NCBI RefSeq assembly: GCF_024298925.1
Contig: NZ_CP101283.1
Location: 682,001-746,000, forward strand
Length of the DNA: 64,000 nt
Source: Phenylobacterium sp. LH3H17
GTDB lineage: Bacteria; Pseudomonadota; Alphaproteobacteria; Caulobacterales; Caulobacteraceae
Reading direction: 5' to 3'
Positions 44,848 to 53,053 of this stretch are shown piece by piece. A program made the translations under genes and the position numbers. The number at the start of each line of letters is the position of its first letter. Position 1 is the first letter of the stretch. The notes below the pieces were generated by a model. It saw only the letters and a list, made by a program, of their open reading frames with translations. It was not told the origin of the DNA and made no database searches.

Positions 44848-45810
44848 CTAGCCCACCGGGCGGCGGATCAGCTCGACGATCTGCGGCTCCACCGCGGCGA
44901 TGTCCTGCTCGAACTTGAGCAGCACGTTGAGGGTGTCGCGCACCACCTCGCCGTCGAGGCTCGACGCGTTGAGCAGGATCAGCGCCCGGGCCCAGTCCAC
45001 GGTCTCGGAGATCGAGGGCGACTTGCGCAGGTCGAGCGTCCGCAGGGACTGGACGAAGTCCACCAGCTGGGCGGCCAGGGTGGCCTCGATATCGGGCACC
45101 CGGCTCGCGACGATCTTCCGCTCCAGGGCCGCGTCGGGCAGGGGGATGTGCAGGTGCAGGCAGCGGCGCTTCAGGGCGTCGCCCAGGTCGCGGACATTGT
45201 TGGAGGTGAGGAACACGAGCGGCGGGGTCTTGGCGACCATCACCCCCAATTCCGGGATGGAGACCTGATAGGCCGACAACACCTCCAGCAGGAAGGCCTC
45301 GAAGGCCTCGTCCGACTTGTCGATCTCGTCGATCAGCAGGACGCAACCGTTGTCCTCACGCAGCGCCTTCATCAGCGGCCGCGGCTCCAGGAAGGGCTCG
45401 GAGAAGAACAGGTCGCCCATGCCGTGCAGCCGCTCCATGGCCGCGTCCATGTCCTTGGCGTCGGAGAGCTGCTCGCCCATCCGGTCCTTGAGGATCTGGG
45501 TGTAGAGCAGCTGCTTGCCGTACTTCCACTCGTACAGGGCCTTGGATTCGTCGAGGCCCTCGTAGCACTGCATGCGGATCAGCGGCAGGCCGAGCAGGGT
45601 GGCCGTCGAGAGCGCCAGCTCGGTCTTGCCGACCCCGGCCGAACCCTCGACGAGGATGGGCTTCTGCAGGTGCACGGACATGTAGAGCGCCGTGGCGATG
45701 CGCTTGGAGGCGATGTAGCCGACATCGGCCAGCCCCTGGATCAGGGCGTCCACCGAGGCCAGGTGGTTGGTGGACGCGGCGGGAACCGCCACGGTCGGGG
45801 AAATGGTCAA
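44848..45810 (-). CDS. MoxR-family AAA+ ATPase, CoxD-like
   Basis: A 320-residue ATPase. Walker A is EGSAGVGKTE (residues 55-64), Walker B is VLLIDEIDKSDEAFEAFLLE, sensor 1 is FLTSNNVRDL and arginine fingers follow (ALKRRCLHLHIP). MoxR ATPases act as chaperones with VWA proteins to insert cofactors. The VWA partner gene lies directly downstream. It is divergent from the EAL-domain gene at 46052 with a 241-bp promoter region in which I see no further gene. Confidence 0.92.
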   Translation of the reverse strand: MTISPTVAVPAASTNHLASVDALIQGLADVGYIASKRIATALYMSVHLQKPILVEGSAGVGKTELALSTATLLGLPLIRMQCYEGLDESKALYEWKYGKQLLYTQILKDRMGEQLSDAKDMDAAMERLHGMGDLFFSEPFLEPRPLMKALREDNGCVLLIDEIDKSDEAFEAFLLEVLSAYQVSIPELGVMVAKTPPLVFLTSNNVRDLGDALKRRCLHLHIPLPDAALERKIVASRVPDIEATLAAQLVDFVQSLRTLDLRKSPSISETVDWARALILLNASSLDGEVVRDTLNVLLKFEQDIAAVEPQIVELIRRPVG

Positions 45811-46051
45811 AACCTGAAACTCTCAAATTATGGCGCGTAACCACGCCGGGATGTCTTTCAATGCGGCGAGTGTGCCAAGCGCGCGGGGTGCGGCGCAACC
45901 CCAATCCCCTGAAGGCGTGCGCAGCTATGCTTTACCGGGGCTTCACACCCTCCGGCTAGGCTGGCCGCCATGCGCTTCCCTGCGGCCTTTACAGCCCCAC
46001 CGATGGCCGCCGGGCTGGTGAGCCCGTCCGCATCGCGCCGGGCCGACTGAC

Positions 46052-48412
46052 ATGGCCTGGATGGGGCACGTGACCCGACGCCTGGCCGGCTTCAGGCGGC
46101 TGCGCACCAAGCTGACGGTGCTCTATGCCGGTCTGTTCGGCGTGGCCCTGGTGTTGGTGTCGGGCGCAAGCTATTCGGCGATCTCGGGGGCGGCGCAACG
46201 CCAGGTCCGCGACGAGCTCACCGCCTCGGGCGCCGTGTTCGACCGGGTCTGGTCCCTGCGCTCGGAACAGCTTCGGCAGGGCGCAGCCTTGCTGTCGCGC
46301 GACTTCGGCTTCCGCGAGGCGGTGGCTACCGGCGACGGCGCCACCATCGTCTCGGCCATGGAGAACCTGCGCCAGCGGTTGCAGATCGACCTGGCCTTCA
46401 TTGTCGGCGTCGATGGGACGATCACCGCCGCCGATCCTCGACGCCTGAAGCCCAACGCCGACGCCCTGGTCGAGGCCATGTACGAACAGGAGAGCCCGAG
46501 CGGAATCTTCGTGCTCGACGGAACGCCCTACCAGATGATCGCCGCCCCGATCCTGTCGCCCGACCTGATCGGCTGGGTGGTGTTTGCCGCCCGCCTGGAC
46601 CGGCGCGAAATGTCGGCTTTGGAGAAGCTGTCGGCCATCCCGCTGGACGCCGGCGTCATGCACAGGGCCGGCAAGGGCTGGAACTCCGAGCTCACGGCCA
46701 GCCCCGCTGAACAGGCGCGGCTCGGCGAATTCATCGACGGGGCGCTGACGGCGAAATCCAAGGCGCCGCGCACCCTGGCCACGCCGCAAGGCGCCTCGCT
46801 GGCCCTGGTCAAACCGCTGCCGACCCTGACCGACAAGGGGGACGCGGTGCTGGTGCTCAGCTATCCCCTGGCCCGGGCGCTGGCGCCCTACAAGCCCCTG
46901 CTGGCCACCATCGGCGGGGTCGGCCTGCTGGGCCTGATCCTGGTGGTGGCCGGAAGCTGGGGTCTCGCCCGCAGCGTCACGCGGCCGATCTCGGCGCTGG
47001 CCACGGCCGCCAACCGGTTGCGCGAGGGCCACGACAGCCACGTCGTTATCGAGAGCCGGGACGAGATCGGCCACCTGGCCGAGAGCTTCAACGTCATGGC
47101 CACGGAGATCCGCGAGCGTGAGCGGCGGATCACCCAACTGGCCCTGCACGATCCCGAGACCCATCTGCCCAACCGCCTGTCGCTGGAACAGGCCGTCGAG
47201 GCCCTGGCCGTCGCCGACGGCGGAAGCCTCTATGTGGCTCTGCTGGGGGTCGACCGATTCGCCCATGTGCGTGGCGCGATCGGTTACGCCCTGGCGGCCC
47301 AGGTGATCCGCGAAGTCGGCGAGAGGCTGGCCGGCCTGCAGCGCCGCGCCCTTGTCGCCCGGATCTCCACCGACGTGCTTGGCATGGCTTTCGAGGCCGC
47401 CGATGACGACGCGGCCCAGGTCATGGTGGCCCGGCTGCTGCGCGAACTTGAGCAGCCTCTGCAGATCGGCGGCGACGCTATCGACGTGGCCCTGAGCGTC
47501 GGCCTTTCGGCCTTCGCCTCGGGCGAGCCGGGGGGGGCGGCCATCGAGCGGGCCAATATCGGCCTCGACCAGGCGCGGTCAGCCCGCAGGAAGGTCGCCT
47601 TCTTCGATGCCGAGGCCTATGGCGACCCTTCCTCGAACCTGGCCTTGATGAGCGGCATGCTCTGGGCCCTGCGTTCGGGCCATATCGAGCTCTACCACCA
47701 GCCGAAATACGACCTTCGCGCCCGCGGTGTGAACGGGGTCGAGGGCCTGGTCCGCTGGCGCCACCCGACCCGGGGCCTGCTGCGGCCCGACCTGTTCATT
47801 CCCATGGCCGAGGAGACCGGCCATATCCGCACCCTCACCGACTGGGTGCTGAAACAGGCCATCGCCGACCAGACCCGGATGAGCCGCGCCGGCCACGACA
47901 TCGAGATGTCGGTCAATATCTCCGGCCGCCTGCTGGGCGACGCGGACTTCGCCGATTTCGTCGACCGCGCGGTGGGCGAGGCCTCGGGCAAGCTGTGCTT
48001 CGAGATCACCGAGACGGCGGTCATCGAGAACCCTGACATGGCCCTCGAAATCCTCGACCGGTTCCGTGCGGCGGGGATCAGCATCTCCATCGACGACTTC
48101 GGATCGGGCCTGTCCTCCCTGGCCTACCTGAAGCAGATCAAGGGCCATGAGCTGAAGATCGACCGCTCGTTGATCACCGACCTGACCGAGAGCCAGCGCG
48201 ACGCGCTGATCGTCCGCTCGACAATCGACCTGGCCCACAGCCTGGGTCTGAAAGTGACCGCTGAGGGGGTCGAGACCGCCAACGCCTTCCAGCTTCTGGC
48301 GGCCATGGGGTGCGACAACGTCCAGGGCTATCTGATCGCCAAGCCCATGCCGTTCCACGAACTGCTGAGCTTCCTCAACGAGGATCGGGACTCGGAACGC
48401 AGCTACGGCTGA
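46052..48412 (+). CDS. Membrane-bound c-di-GMP phosphodiesterase (sensor-HAMP-degenerate GGDEF-EAL)
   Basis: A 786-residue protein with two membrane helices (about 20-43 and 296-318) around a periplasmic sensor domain, then a HAMP linker, a GGDEF-like domain and a C-terminal EAL domain. The GGDEF motif is lost: the site reads STDVL in ARISTDVLGMAF, so it is not a cyclase and may serve as a regulatory nucleotide-binding domain. The EAL domain keeps EGL, NISG, FEITET, DDFGSG, LKIDRS, EGVET and QGYLIAKP, so it should hydrolyse c-di-GMP. Downstream genes encode periplasmic cupredoxin, barrel and globin proteins whose status could be what its sensor reads. Confidence 0.92.
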   Translation: MAWMGHVTRRLAGFRRLRTKLTVLYAGLFGVALVLVSGASYSAISGAAQRQVRDELTASGAVFDRVWSLRSEQLRQGAALLSRDFGFREAVATGDGATIVSAMENLRQRLQIDLAFIVGVDGTITAADPRRLKPNADALVEAMYEQESPSGIFVLDGTPYQMIAAPILSPDLIGWVVFAARLDRREMSALEKLSAIPLDAGVMHRAGKGWNSELTASPAEQARLGEFIDGALTAKSKAPRTLATPQGASLALVKPLPTLTDKGDAVLVLSYPLARALAPYKPLLATIGGVGLLGLILVVAGSWGLARSVTRPISALATAANRLREGHDSHVVIESRDEIGHLAESFNVMATEIRERERRITQLALHDPETHLPNRLSLEQAVEALAVADGGSLYVALLGVDRFAHVRGAIGYALAAQVIREVGERLAGLQRRALVARISTDVLGMAFEAADDDAAQVMVARLLRELEQPLQIGGDAIDVALSVGLSAFASGEPGGAAIERANIGLDQARSARRKVAFFDAEAYGDPSSNLALMSGMLWALRSGHIELYHQPKYDLRARGVNGVEGLVRWRHPTRGLLRPDLFIPMAEETGHIRTLTDWVLKQAIADQTRMSRAGHDIEMSVNISGRLLGDADFADFVDRAVGEASGKLCFEITETAVIENPDMALEILDRFRAAGISISIDDFGSGLSSLAYLKQIKGHELKIDRSLITDLTESQRDALIVRSTIDLAHSLGLKVTAEGVETANAFQLLAAMGCDNVQGYLIAKPMPFHELLSFLNEDRDSERSYG

Positions 48413-48439
48413 CCGCGATTGTGCGTCGCTCCAGTGGCC

Positions 48440-49063
48440 TTAGTGCGGGTGGTTGGCCGGAGCCGGGCGAAGGTCGACCTTGACGCTGGTGCGGGTGTTG
48501 GACGCCCCCACGGCGATCGGTTTCACAAGCTGGTTGCGGGCGGTCTTCATCAGCGGATGCCAGACCGTCAGCCTGGCGTCTCCGGCGGGAAGGCCGCGGA
48601 CCGTCGCCGTCCCGTCCGCTCCCGTCCTCGCTGCATAGGGCGTATCGACCACGTAGACATAGGCGATCATCTGGTCGTGGATGTTGCAGCCGAGAGGCGC
48701 CACGCCGGCCTTGTCGAACCGGACGCTGCGCGCCTCTTCCTTGCCGTACAGCTTCAGCTCGAACTTCTTCGTCGCCGAGAACGAATAGACATGGTGCCGC
48801 ACCTTGTCCTGGTTCGGAAATGTCACGTCCGAGCCCACGGGCACGATGAGCACGAAGGGGTCGAACCGGATGTTCTTCTGGCTCACCGTGTAGGGCCAGG
48901 TGAAGCGGATGGGCGCGGTCGCCGCCCCCGCTACGTTCACGGTCACCACGGCGTTGGGGACCGGGCGCCCCGCGGCGTCGATGACGCTGACGCTCAGGTC
49001 GGCGGCCTGGGTCGCCGGAGCCAGGGCGAGGAGGGCGAGGCTGGCGAGAATCGCTGTGCGCAT
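48440..49063 (-). CDS. Periplasmic cupredoxin-like protein (methylamine-utilisation type)
   Basis: A 207-residue exported protein with a signal peptide ending near TQAAD. A plastocyanin-like fold is visible, with type 1 copper ligands as His in KVRHHVYSF and the C-H-M cluster GCNIHDQM. The C-terminal part (DTPYAARTGADGTATVRGLPAG) resembles a carboxypeptidase-regulatory or transthyretin-like domain. It probably transfers electrons or senses copper or redox state in the periplasm. It is divergent from the DUF3034/globin genes. Confidence 0.85.
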   Translation of the reverse strand: MRTAILASLALLALAPATQAADLSVSVIDAAGRPVPNAVVTVNVAGAATAPIRFTWPYTVSQKNIRFDPFVLIVPVGSDVTFPNQDKVRHHVYSFSATKKFELKLYGKEEARSVRFDKAGVAPLGCNIHDQMIAYVYVVDTPYAARTGADGTATVRGLPAGDARLTVWHPLMKTARNQLVKPIAVGASNTRTSVKVDLRPAPANHPH

Positions 49064-49161
49064 GGGCAAAGACTATACGGGCCGACCGCGCTTCAGGTCG
49101 CGCGTCCACGCGATCTAAACGGTTCGCCGCCAAATCTCATCGACCAAAGGGAATGGATACG

Positions 49162-50034
49162 ATGAAACGAACCGCTCTGGCGCTGGGCGCCGTCGCCGCC
49201 CTCGGCGCCAGCCCGGCCCAGGCCGGCGAGCTGGTGGCCGGCGGCAAGCTGCTTCTCACTGGCGGGGTGACCAATCTGGAGGGCGCCGGCGGCGGCGGCC
49301 TGGCCAGTTGGGCGACGATCACCGGCTACGAGACGCGCGACGGCGTGGGGGCCAATGTCCACGCCACCCGTGTGGACCTGCCGGACTATGGATTCCGTGC
49401 CTACGGCGCCGCGGTCGGGTTTCGTGACCGTGTCGAGCTCTCCTATGCGCGCCAGGCGTTCGACACCGGTTCGACCGGCGTGAAGCTGGGCCTTGGCGAC
49501 GGGTTCACCTTCCGGCAGGACGTGGTGGGAGCGAAGCTCCGCATCCTGGGCGACGCGCTCTACGATCAGGACAGGCTCCTGCCCCAGGTCGCGGTCGGCG
49601 TGCAGTTCAAGCACAACAACCAGGGCGCGGTGATCCGGGCGGTCGGCGGCAAGGACCACAACGGGATCGACTACTATGTCGCGGCCACCAAGATCCTGCT
49701 GAACGAGAGCCTGGTGCTGAACGGAACGGTTCGCCTCACCAAGGCCAACCAGACGGGCCTGCTCGGCTTTGGCGGTGACGGGGACGATGGCTATTCGGCC
49801 CAGTTCGAGGGCTCGGCCGGCTACCTGGTCTCCAAGCGCCTTCTGGTCGGGGCCGAGTACCGCTCCAAACCCGACAATCTGGGCTTCGCCGCGGAGAACG
49901 ACTGGGTCGACGTGTTCGCGGCCTATGCGGTCAACAAGCACCTGTCGGTCACGGTGGCCTACGCGGATCTTGGCGACATCGCCGGTTTCGAGGACCAGCG
50001 CGGGCTTTATGTTTCGCTGCAGGCCGGCTTCTAG
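49162..50034 (+). CDS. DUF3034-family outer-membrane beta-barrel protein
   Basis: A 290-residue protein. The signal peptide ends near AQAGE. The GGKLLLTGGVTNLEGAGGGGL segment at the start of the mature protein is a family signature, and alternating hydrophobic strands end in LYVSLQAGF with a terminal Phe. It is likely an outer membrane barrel of unknown transport function. The ATG at 49162 has AGGGA nine bases upstream and is preferred to the ATG at 49153. It is followed nine bases later by the truncated globin gene, so the two form an operon. Confidence 0.82.
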   Translation: MKRTALALGAVAALGASPAQAGELVAGGKLLLTGGVTNLEGAGGGGLASWATITGYETRDGVGANVHATRVDLPDYGFRAYGAAVGFRDRVELSYARQAFDTGSTGVKLGLGDGFTFRQDVVGAKLRILGDALYDQDRLLPQVAVGVQFKHNNQGAVIRAVGGKDHNGIDYYVAATKILLNESLVLNGTVRLTKANQTGLLGFGGDGDDGYSAQFEGSAGYLVSKRLLVGAEYRSKPDNLGFAAENDWVDVFAAYAVNKHLSVTVAYADLGDIAGFEDQRGLYVSLQAGF

Positions 50035-50043
50035 GAGCGAAAA

Positions 50044-50526
50044 ATGACCATCCGCGCCCTGATTGTCTGCCTCTCGCTCGCCGCCGCCACGCCGGTGGTC
50101 GCCCAGGAAGAGACGCCGGTCGACCCGTACGTCCAGTCCAACGCCAACGCCGGCGCCGCGCCCTTCGCCGGGGATGCGGTGCTGGCGGCCTTTCACGGGC
50201 GCGAGGGCGTGGGACGCATCGTCGACGACCTGGTTGATCGCAGCATCGCTGACCCGCGCATCGCCGAGATCTTCAAGGCCACAGACCTGGTTCGCCTGCG
50301 CCGCACCCTGAAGGAACAGATCGCCTATCTGCTGGGGGCTCCGGTGGACTACACCGGTCGCGACATGCGGAGCGTCCACAGGGACCAGGGCGTGAACACC
50401 GCCGAGTTCAACGCCCTGGTGGAGAACCTGCAGGCGGCGATGGACAAGGAGGGCGTGCCATTCCGCGCCCAGAACCGGCTCCTGGCCAAGCTCGCCCCCA
50501 TGAAGCGCGACGTGGTCGTTCGCTAG
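50044..50526 (+). CDS. Periplasmic group I truncated hemoglobin-like protein
   Basis: A 160-residue protein with a signal peptide ending VVAQ, so exported, which is unusual since most truncated globins are cytoplasmic. The globin core holds FHGREGVGRIVDDLVDRSIADPRIAEIF (helices B-C-E, in part), LKEQIAYLLGAPVDYTGRDMRSVH with the proximal His, and a final helix. It could bind O2, NO or CO in the periplasm. It forms an operon with the DUF3034 gene. The stop overlaps the convergent gene in CTAG. Confidence 0.85.
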   Translation: MTIRALIVCLSLAAATPVVAQEETPVDPYVQSNANAGAAPFAGDAVLAAFHGREGVGRIVDDLVDRSIADPRIAEIFKATDLVRLRRTLKEQIAYLLGAPVDYTGRDMRSVHRDQGVNTAEFNALVENLQAAMDKEGVPFRAQNRLLAKLAPMKRDVVVR

Positions 50527-51614
50527 GCGAGGCCCAGGCCGTAGGGCCGGTAGGGCCCGGCGATGAGCTGTTCGAACACGCCCATGCCGGTCTGAGGGGC
50601 CTCGCCCGGCAGGCTCATGGTCACCCGGCTGAGCGCCTGGATATGGATGTTCTCGGGCGCGGCCATGTCGACGGTCGCAAGGTCGATGTCCTCGCGCTGC
50701 ACCACCAGCTCGCCCTTGTAGCCGCCGTGCCGCCACTCAGGATGCCCGTAGCCGATGCCGCGCATCAGGAAGGTGAGGAACGGCTGGAACCGGATGCTGG
50801 CCGAGCCCTGGGCCAGCGGCACGTTGAGCGTCCCGCCCCTGGCGTGGCGCGTCCCGGCGATCAGGGCGACGTCCTCCATCACCGCATGCTCGGTTTCGTG
50901 GAAGCCGTCGGGCCCGGCGCCGTCGGGGGCGATCACCGCCCGGGTGTTCCAGGCCGTGCCGTCCGGGTCGGCGTTGATGTGGAAGAAGACGCTGCGGTCG
51001 GCGAAGTTGAGCGGGGTCCATTGCCAGAAAAACCCCGTGATGGTCTGGGGAACGGCTGGTTGCGGGTCGGGCGCGCCCACCGGCCGAACGCCCCAGGATC
51101 GGTCGCGCGTGCCCACCGTGCCGGCGGCGAGTTCCTTGCGCACCCCGTCGATCTCGATCCAGCCCGTTGCGCGGACATTCTGTGTCAGGCGGGTGTAGTC
51201 CATGAAGGCGCGCGGTCCGTTGCGGCGGATGAAGCGCGGCTCCTCGATGGGGAAGGTGCGGCCCTCGAAGACGATCTCGGCGGCGAAGCCGTTCGACGGC
51301 TCGACGACCACCTTCAGCTTCTGCAGCGGCTCCAGCACCTCGATGCGGATCGGGCCGCAGGTGAGGTCCATGCGCTCCATGTGCAGCACGCGGCTGGCGT
51401 GCAGGCAGTACTGAACGCCGTCGCGAACTACGGAGAAATGCGCGTCGGCGATGTTCAGGTGCGGATAGACCCCGAAGGCGGCGGCGAAGAACTCCGTCCC
51501 GTCGGGATCGTAGCCGTTGAAGAAGTAGCGATCGTAGAAATTGCGGTCGGTTCCGGAGAAGGCGATCGGCTCGGGCGTCTGGTGGATCGGGAAATCGTCG
51601 GCCTTGGTCAGCAT
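50523..51614 (-). CDS. Lipocalin-like (AttH/CrtC-type) hypothetical protein
   Basis: A 363-residue cytoplasmic protein with alternating beta strands typical of two tandem lipocalin-like barrels. The ERMDLTCGPIRIEVLEPLQKLKVV and TVGTRDRSWGVRPVG segments resemble the AttH/CrtC hydratase superfamily. The GFFWQWTPLNF region is also typical. It could bind a terpenoid, steroid or fatty ligand. It is divergent from the P450 gene, and the perfect 24-bp palindrome between them may control both. No catalytic assignment is made. Confidence 0.65.
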   Translation of the reverse strand: MLTKADDFPIHQTPEPIAFSGTDRNFYDRYFFNGYDPDGTEFFAAAFGVYPHLNIADAHFSVVRDGVQYCLHASRVLHMERMDLTCGPIRIEVLEPLQKLKVVVEPSNGFAAEIVFEGRTFPIEEPRFIRRNGPRAFMDYTRLTQNVRATGWIEIDGVRKELAAGTVGTRDRSWGVRPVGAPDPQPAVPQTITGFFWQWTPLNFADRSVFFHINADPDGTAWNTRAVIAPDGAGPDGFHETEHAVMEDVALIAGTRHARGGTLNVPLAQGSASIRFQPFLTFLMRGIGYGHPEWRHGGYKGELVVQREDIDLATVDMAAPENIHIQALSRVTMSLPGEAPQTGMGVFEQLIAGPYRPYGLGLA

Positions 51615-51723
51615 GGGGGGCGTCCTCCGGAGCGGCGATCCAGGTTCTTGTATTGCGACCGCACGTGTCGGCGCAGTATCAAGTGAACAAAGATATCAAG
51701 ACAAGGGAGGACGCTCTGCTCTT

Positions 51724-51747
51724 ACGCCACGTAAGCTTACGTGGCGT
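51724..51747. promoter_or_regulatory. Perfect 24-bp palindrome, candidate operator
   Basis: ACGCCACGTAAG (51724-51735) is followed directly by its exact reverse complement (51736-51747), centred on AAGCTT. It lies 24 bp before the P450 start codon and 110 bp before the divergent lipocalin-like gene. The lack of a loop and of a T-run argues against a terminator. Length and symmetry fit an operator for a TetR- or LysR-type dimer, but no such regulator is encoded alongside. Confidence 0.7.
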
Positions 51748-51770
51748 CTTCGAGGGGCCGAGCGACGCGA

Positions 51771-53048
51771 ATGAGCGCCAAAAACTTTCGTATTCCAGAC
51801 GACCACGCCGCGGTCCTGGTCGATCCGGCCGCCTACGCCGACGGCCGCATCCATGAAACCTATGCCTGGCTGCGCGCCAACAACTCGCTGGGCCGCGCCG
51901 AGATCGAGGGGGTGGATCCGTTCTGGGTCGCCACCAAGCATGCCGACATTCTCGAGATCAGCCGCCAGAACGCGCTTTTCGCCAATGGGGTGAGGTCGCC
52001 GACCCTGGTCAGCCAGGCGGTGGACGCCAAGGTCCGCGAGATGACCGGCGGCAGCCCGCACCTGCTGCGCACCCTCATCCACATGGATGCGCCCGACCAC
52101 ATGAAATACCGGGTCCTGACCCAGGCTTGGTTCCTGCCGCAGAACCTCCGCAGCATGGAGGACCGCATCCGCAGGATCGCCCGCGCCGCGGTCGACAAGA
52201 TGGCCGCCAAGGGCGGTCGGTGCGACTTCGTCAGCGAGGTGGCCCTGCACTATCCCCTGCACGTGATCATGGAGATCATGGGCGTGCCGGAAGAGGACGA
52301 GGGCCGCATGCTGATGCTGACCCAGGAGCTGTTCGGCGCCGCCGATCCGGAGCTGGGCCGCAAGCCGAAGGACGAGAGCCCCACCGCCCAGATCGAGACC
52401 GGCGTGCTCACCGACTTCATCGCCTATTTCACCCGGTTCTCGGAGGGCAAGCGGGCCAATCCGAGCGACGACCTGGGCAGCCTGATCGCCAATTCGCAGA
52501 TCGACGGCCAGCCGATCAGCCACTTCGAGGCGATGAGCTACTACATCATCGTCGCCACCGCCGGTCACGACACCACCTCGTCCTCCACCGCCGGGGCCAT
52601 CTGGGGCCTGGCCGAGAACCCCGGCGAGTTCGCCAAGCTCAAGGCCGACCCCTCGCTGATCCCGGGCCTGGTGGATGAGAGCATCCGCTGGATCACCCCG
52701 GTGAAGACCTTCATGCGCACCGCCACCGAAGACACCGAGCTCGCTGGCCGGTCGCTGTCGAAGGACGACTGGCTGATGCTCTGCTACGCCTCGGGCAATC
52801 GCGACGAGGAGGTGTTCGACGATCCCAACGCCTTCCGCGTCGACCGCAAGGCCAATAAGCACCTGGCCTTCGGCTATGGCGCTCACGTGTGCCTGGGCCA
52901 GCACCTGGCCAAGATGGAGATGCGGATTCTCTGGGAGGAGATGCTGCCGCGCCTGAAGAGCATCGAGCTCGCCGGTGAGCCCAAGCAATCGCTGGCCGTG
53001 TTCGTCAACGGTCCCAAGACCCTGCCCATCGCCTTCGAGATGGCTTGA
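51771..53048 (+). CDS. Cytochrome P450 monooxygenase
   Basis: A 425-residue soluble bacterial P450. The I-helix oxygen-binding motif is ATAGHDTTSS, the ExxR pair is in VDESIRW, and the heme loop is FGYGAHVCLGQHLAKME with Cys374 as the iron ligand. It should hydroxylate a hydrophobic substrate using ferredoxin and a reductase encoded elsewhere. Neighbouring phosphotransferase, DUF35 and thiolase genes suggest terpenoid, steroid or fatty-acid degradation. The ATG at 51771 is taken; the longer frame begins inside the palindrome. It probably forms an operon with the next two genes. Confidence 0.94.
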   Translation: MSAKNFRIPDDHAAVLVDPAAYADGRIHETYAWLRANNSLGRAEIEGVDPFWVATKHADILEISRQNALFANGVRSPTLVSQAVDAKVREMTGGSPHLLRTLIHMDAPDHMKYRVLTQAWFLPQNLRSMEDRIRRIARAAVDKMAAKGGRCDFVSEVALHYPLHVIMEIMGVPEEDEGRMLMLTQELFGAADPELGRKPKDESPTAQIETGVLTDFIAYFTRFSEGKRANPSDDLGSLIANSQIDGQPISHFEAMSYYIIVATAGHDTTSSSTAGAIWGLAENPGEFAKLKADPSLIPGLVDESIRWITPVKTFMRTATEDTELAGRSLSKDDWLMLCYASGNRDEEVFDDPNAFRVDRKANKHLAFGYGAHVCLGQHLAKMEMRILWEEMLPRLKSIELAGEPKQSLAVFVNGPKTLPIAFEMA

Positions 53049-53053
53049 GCGGC

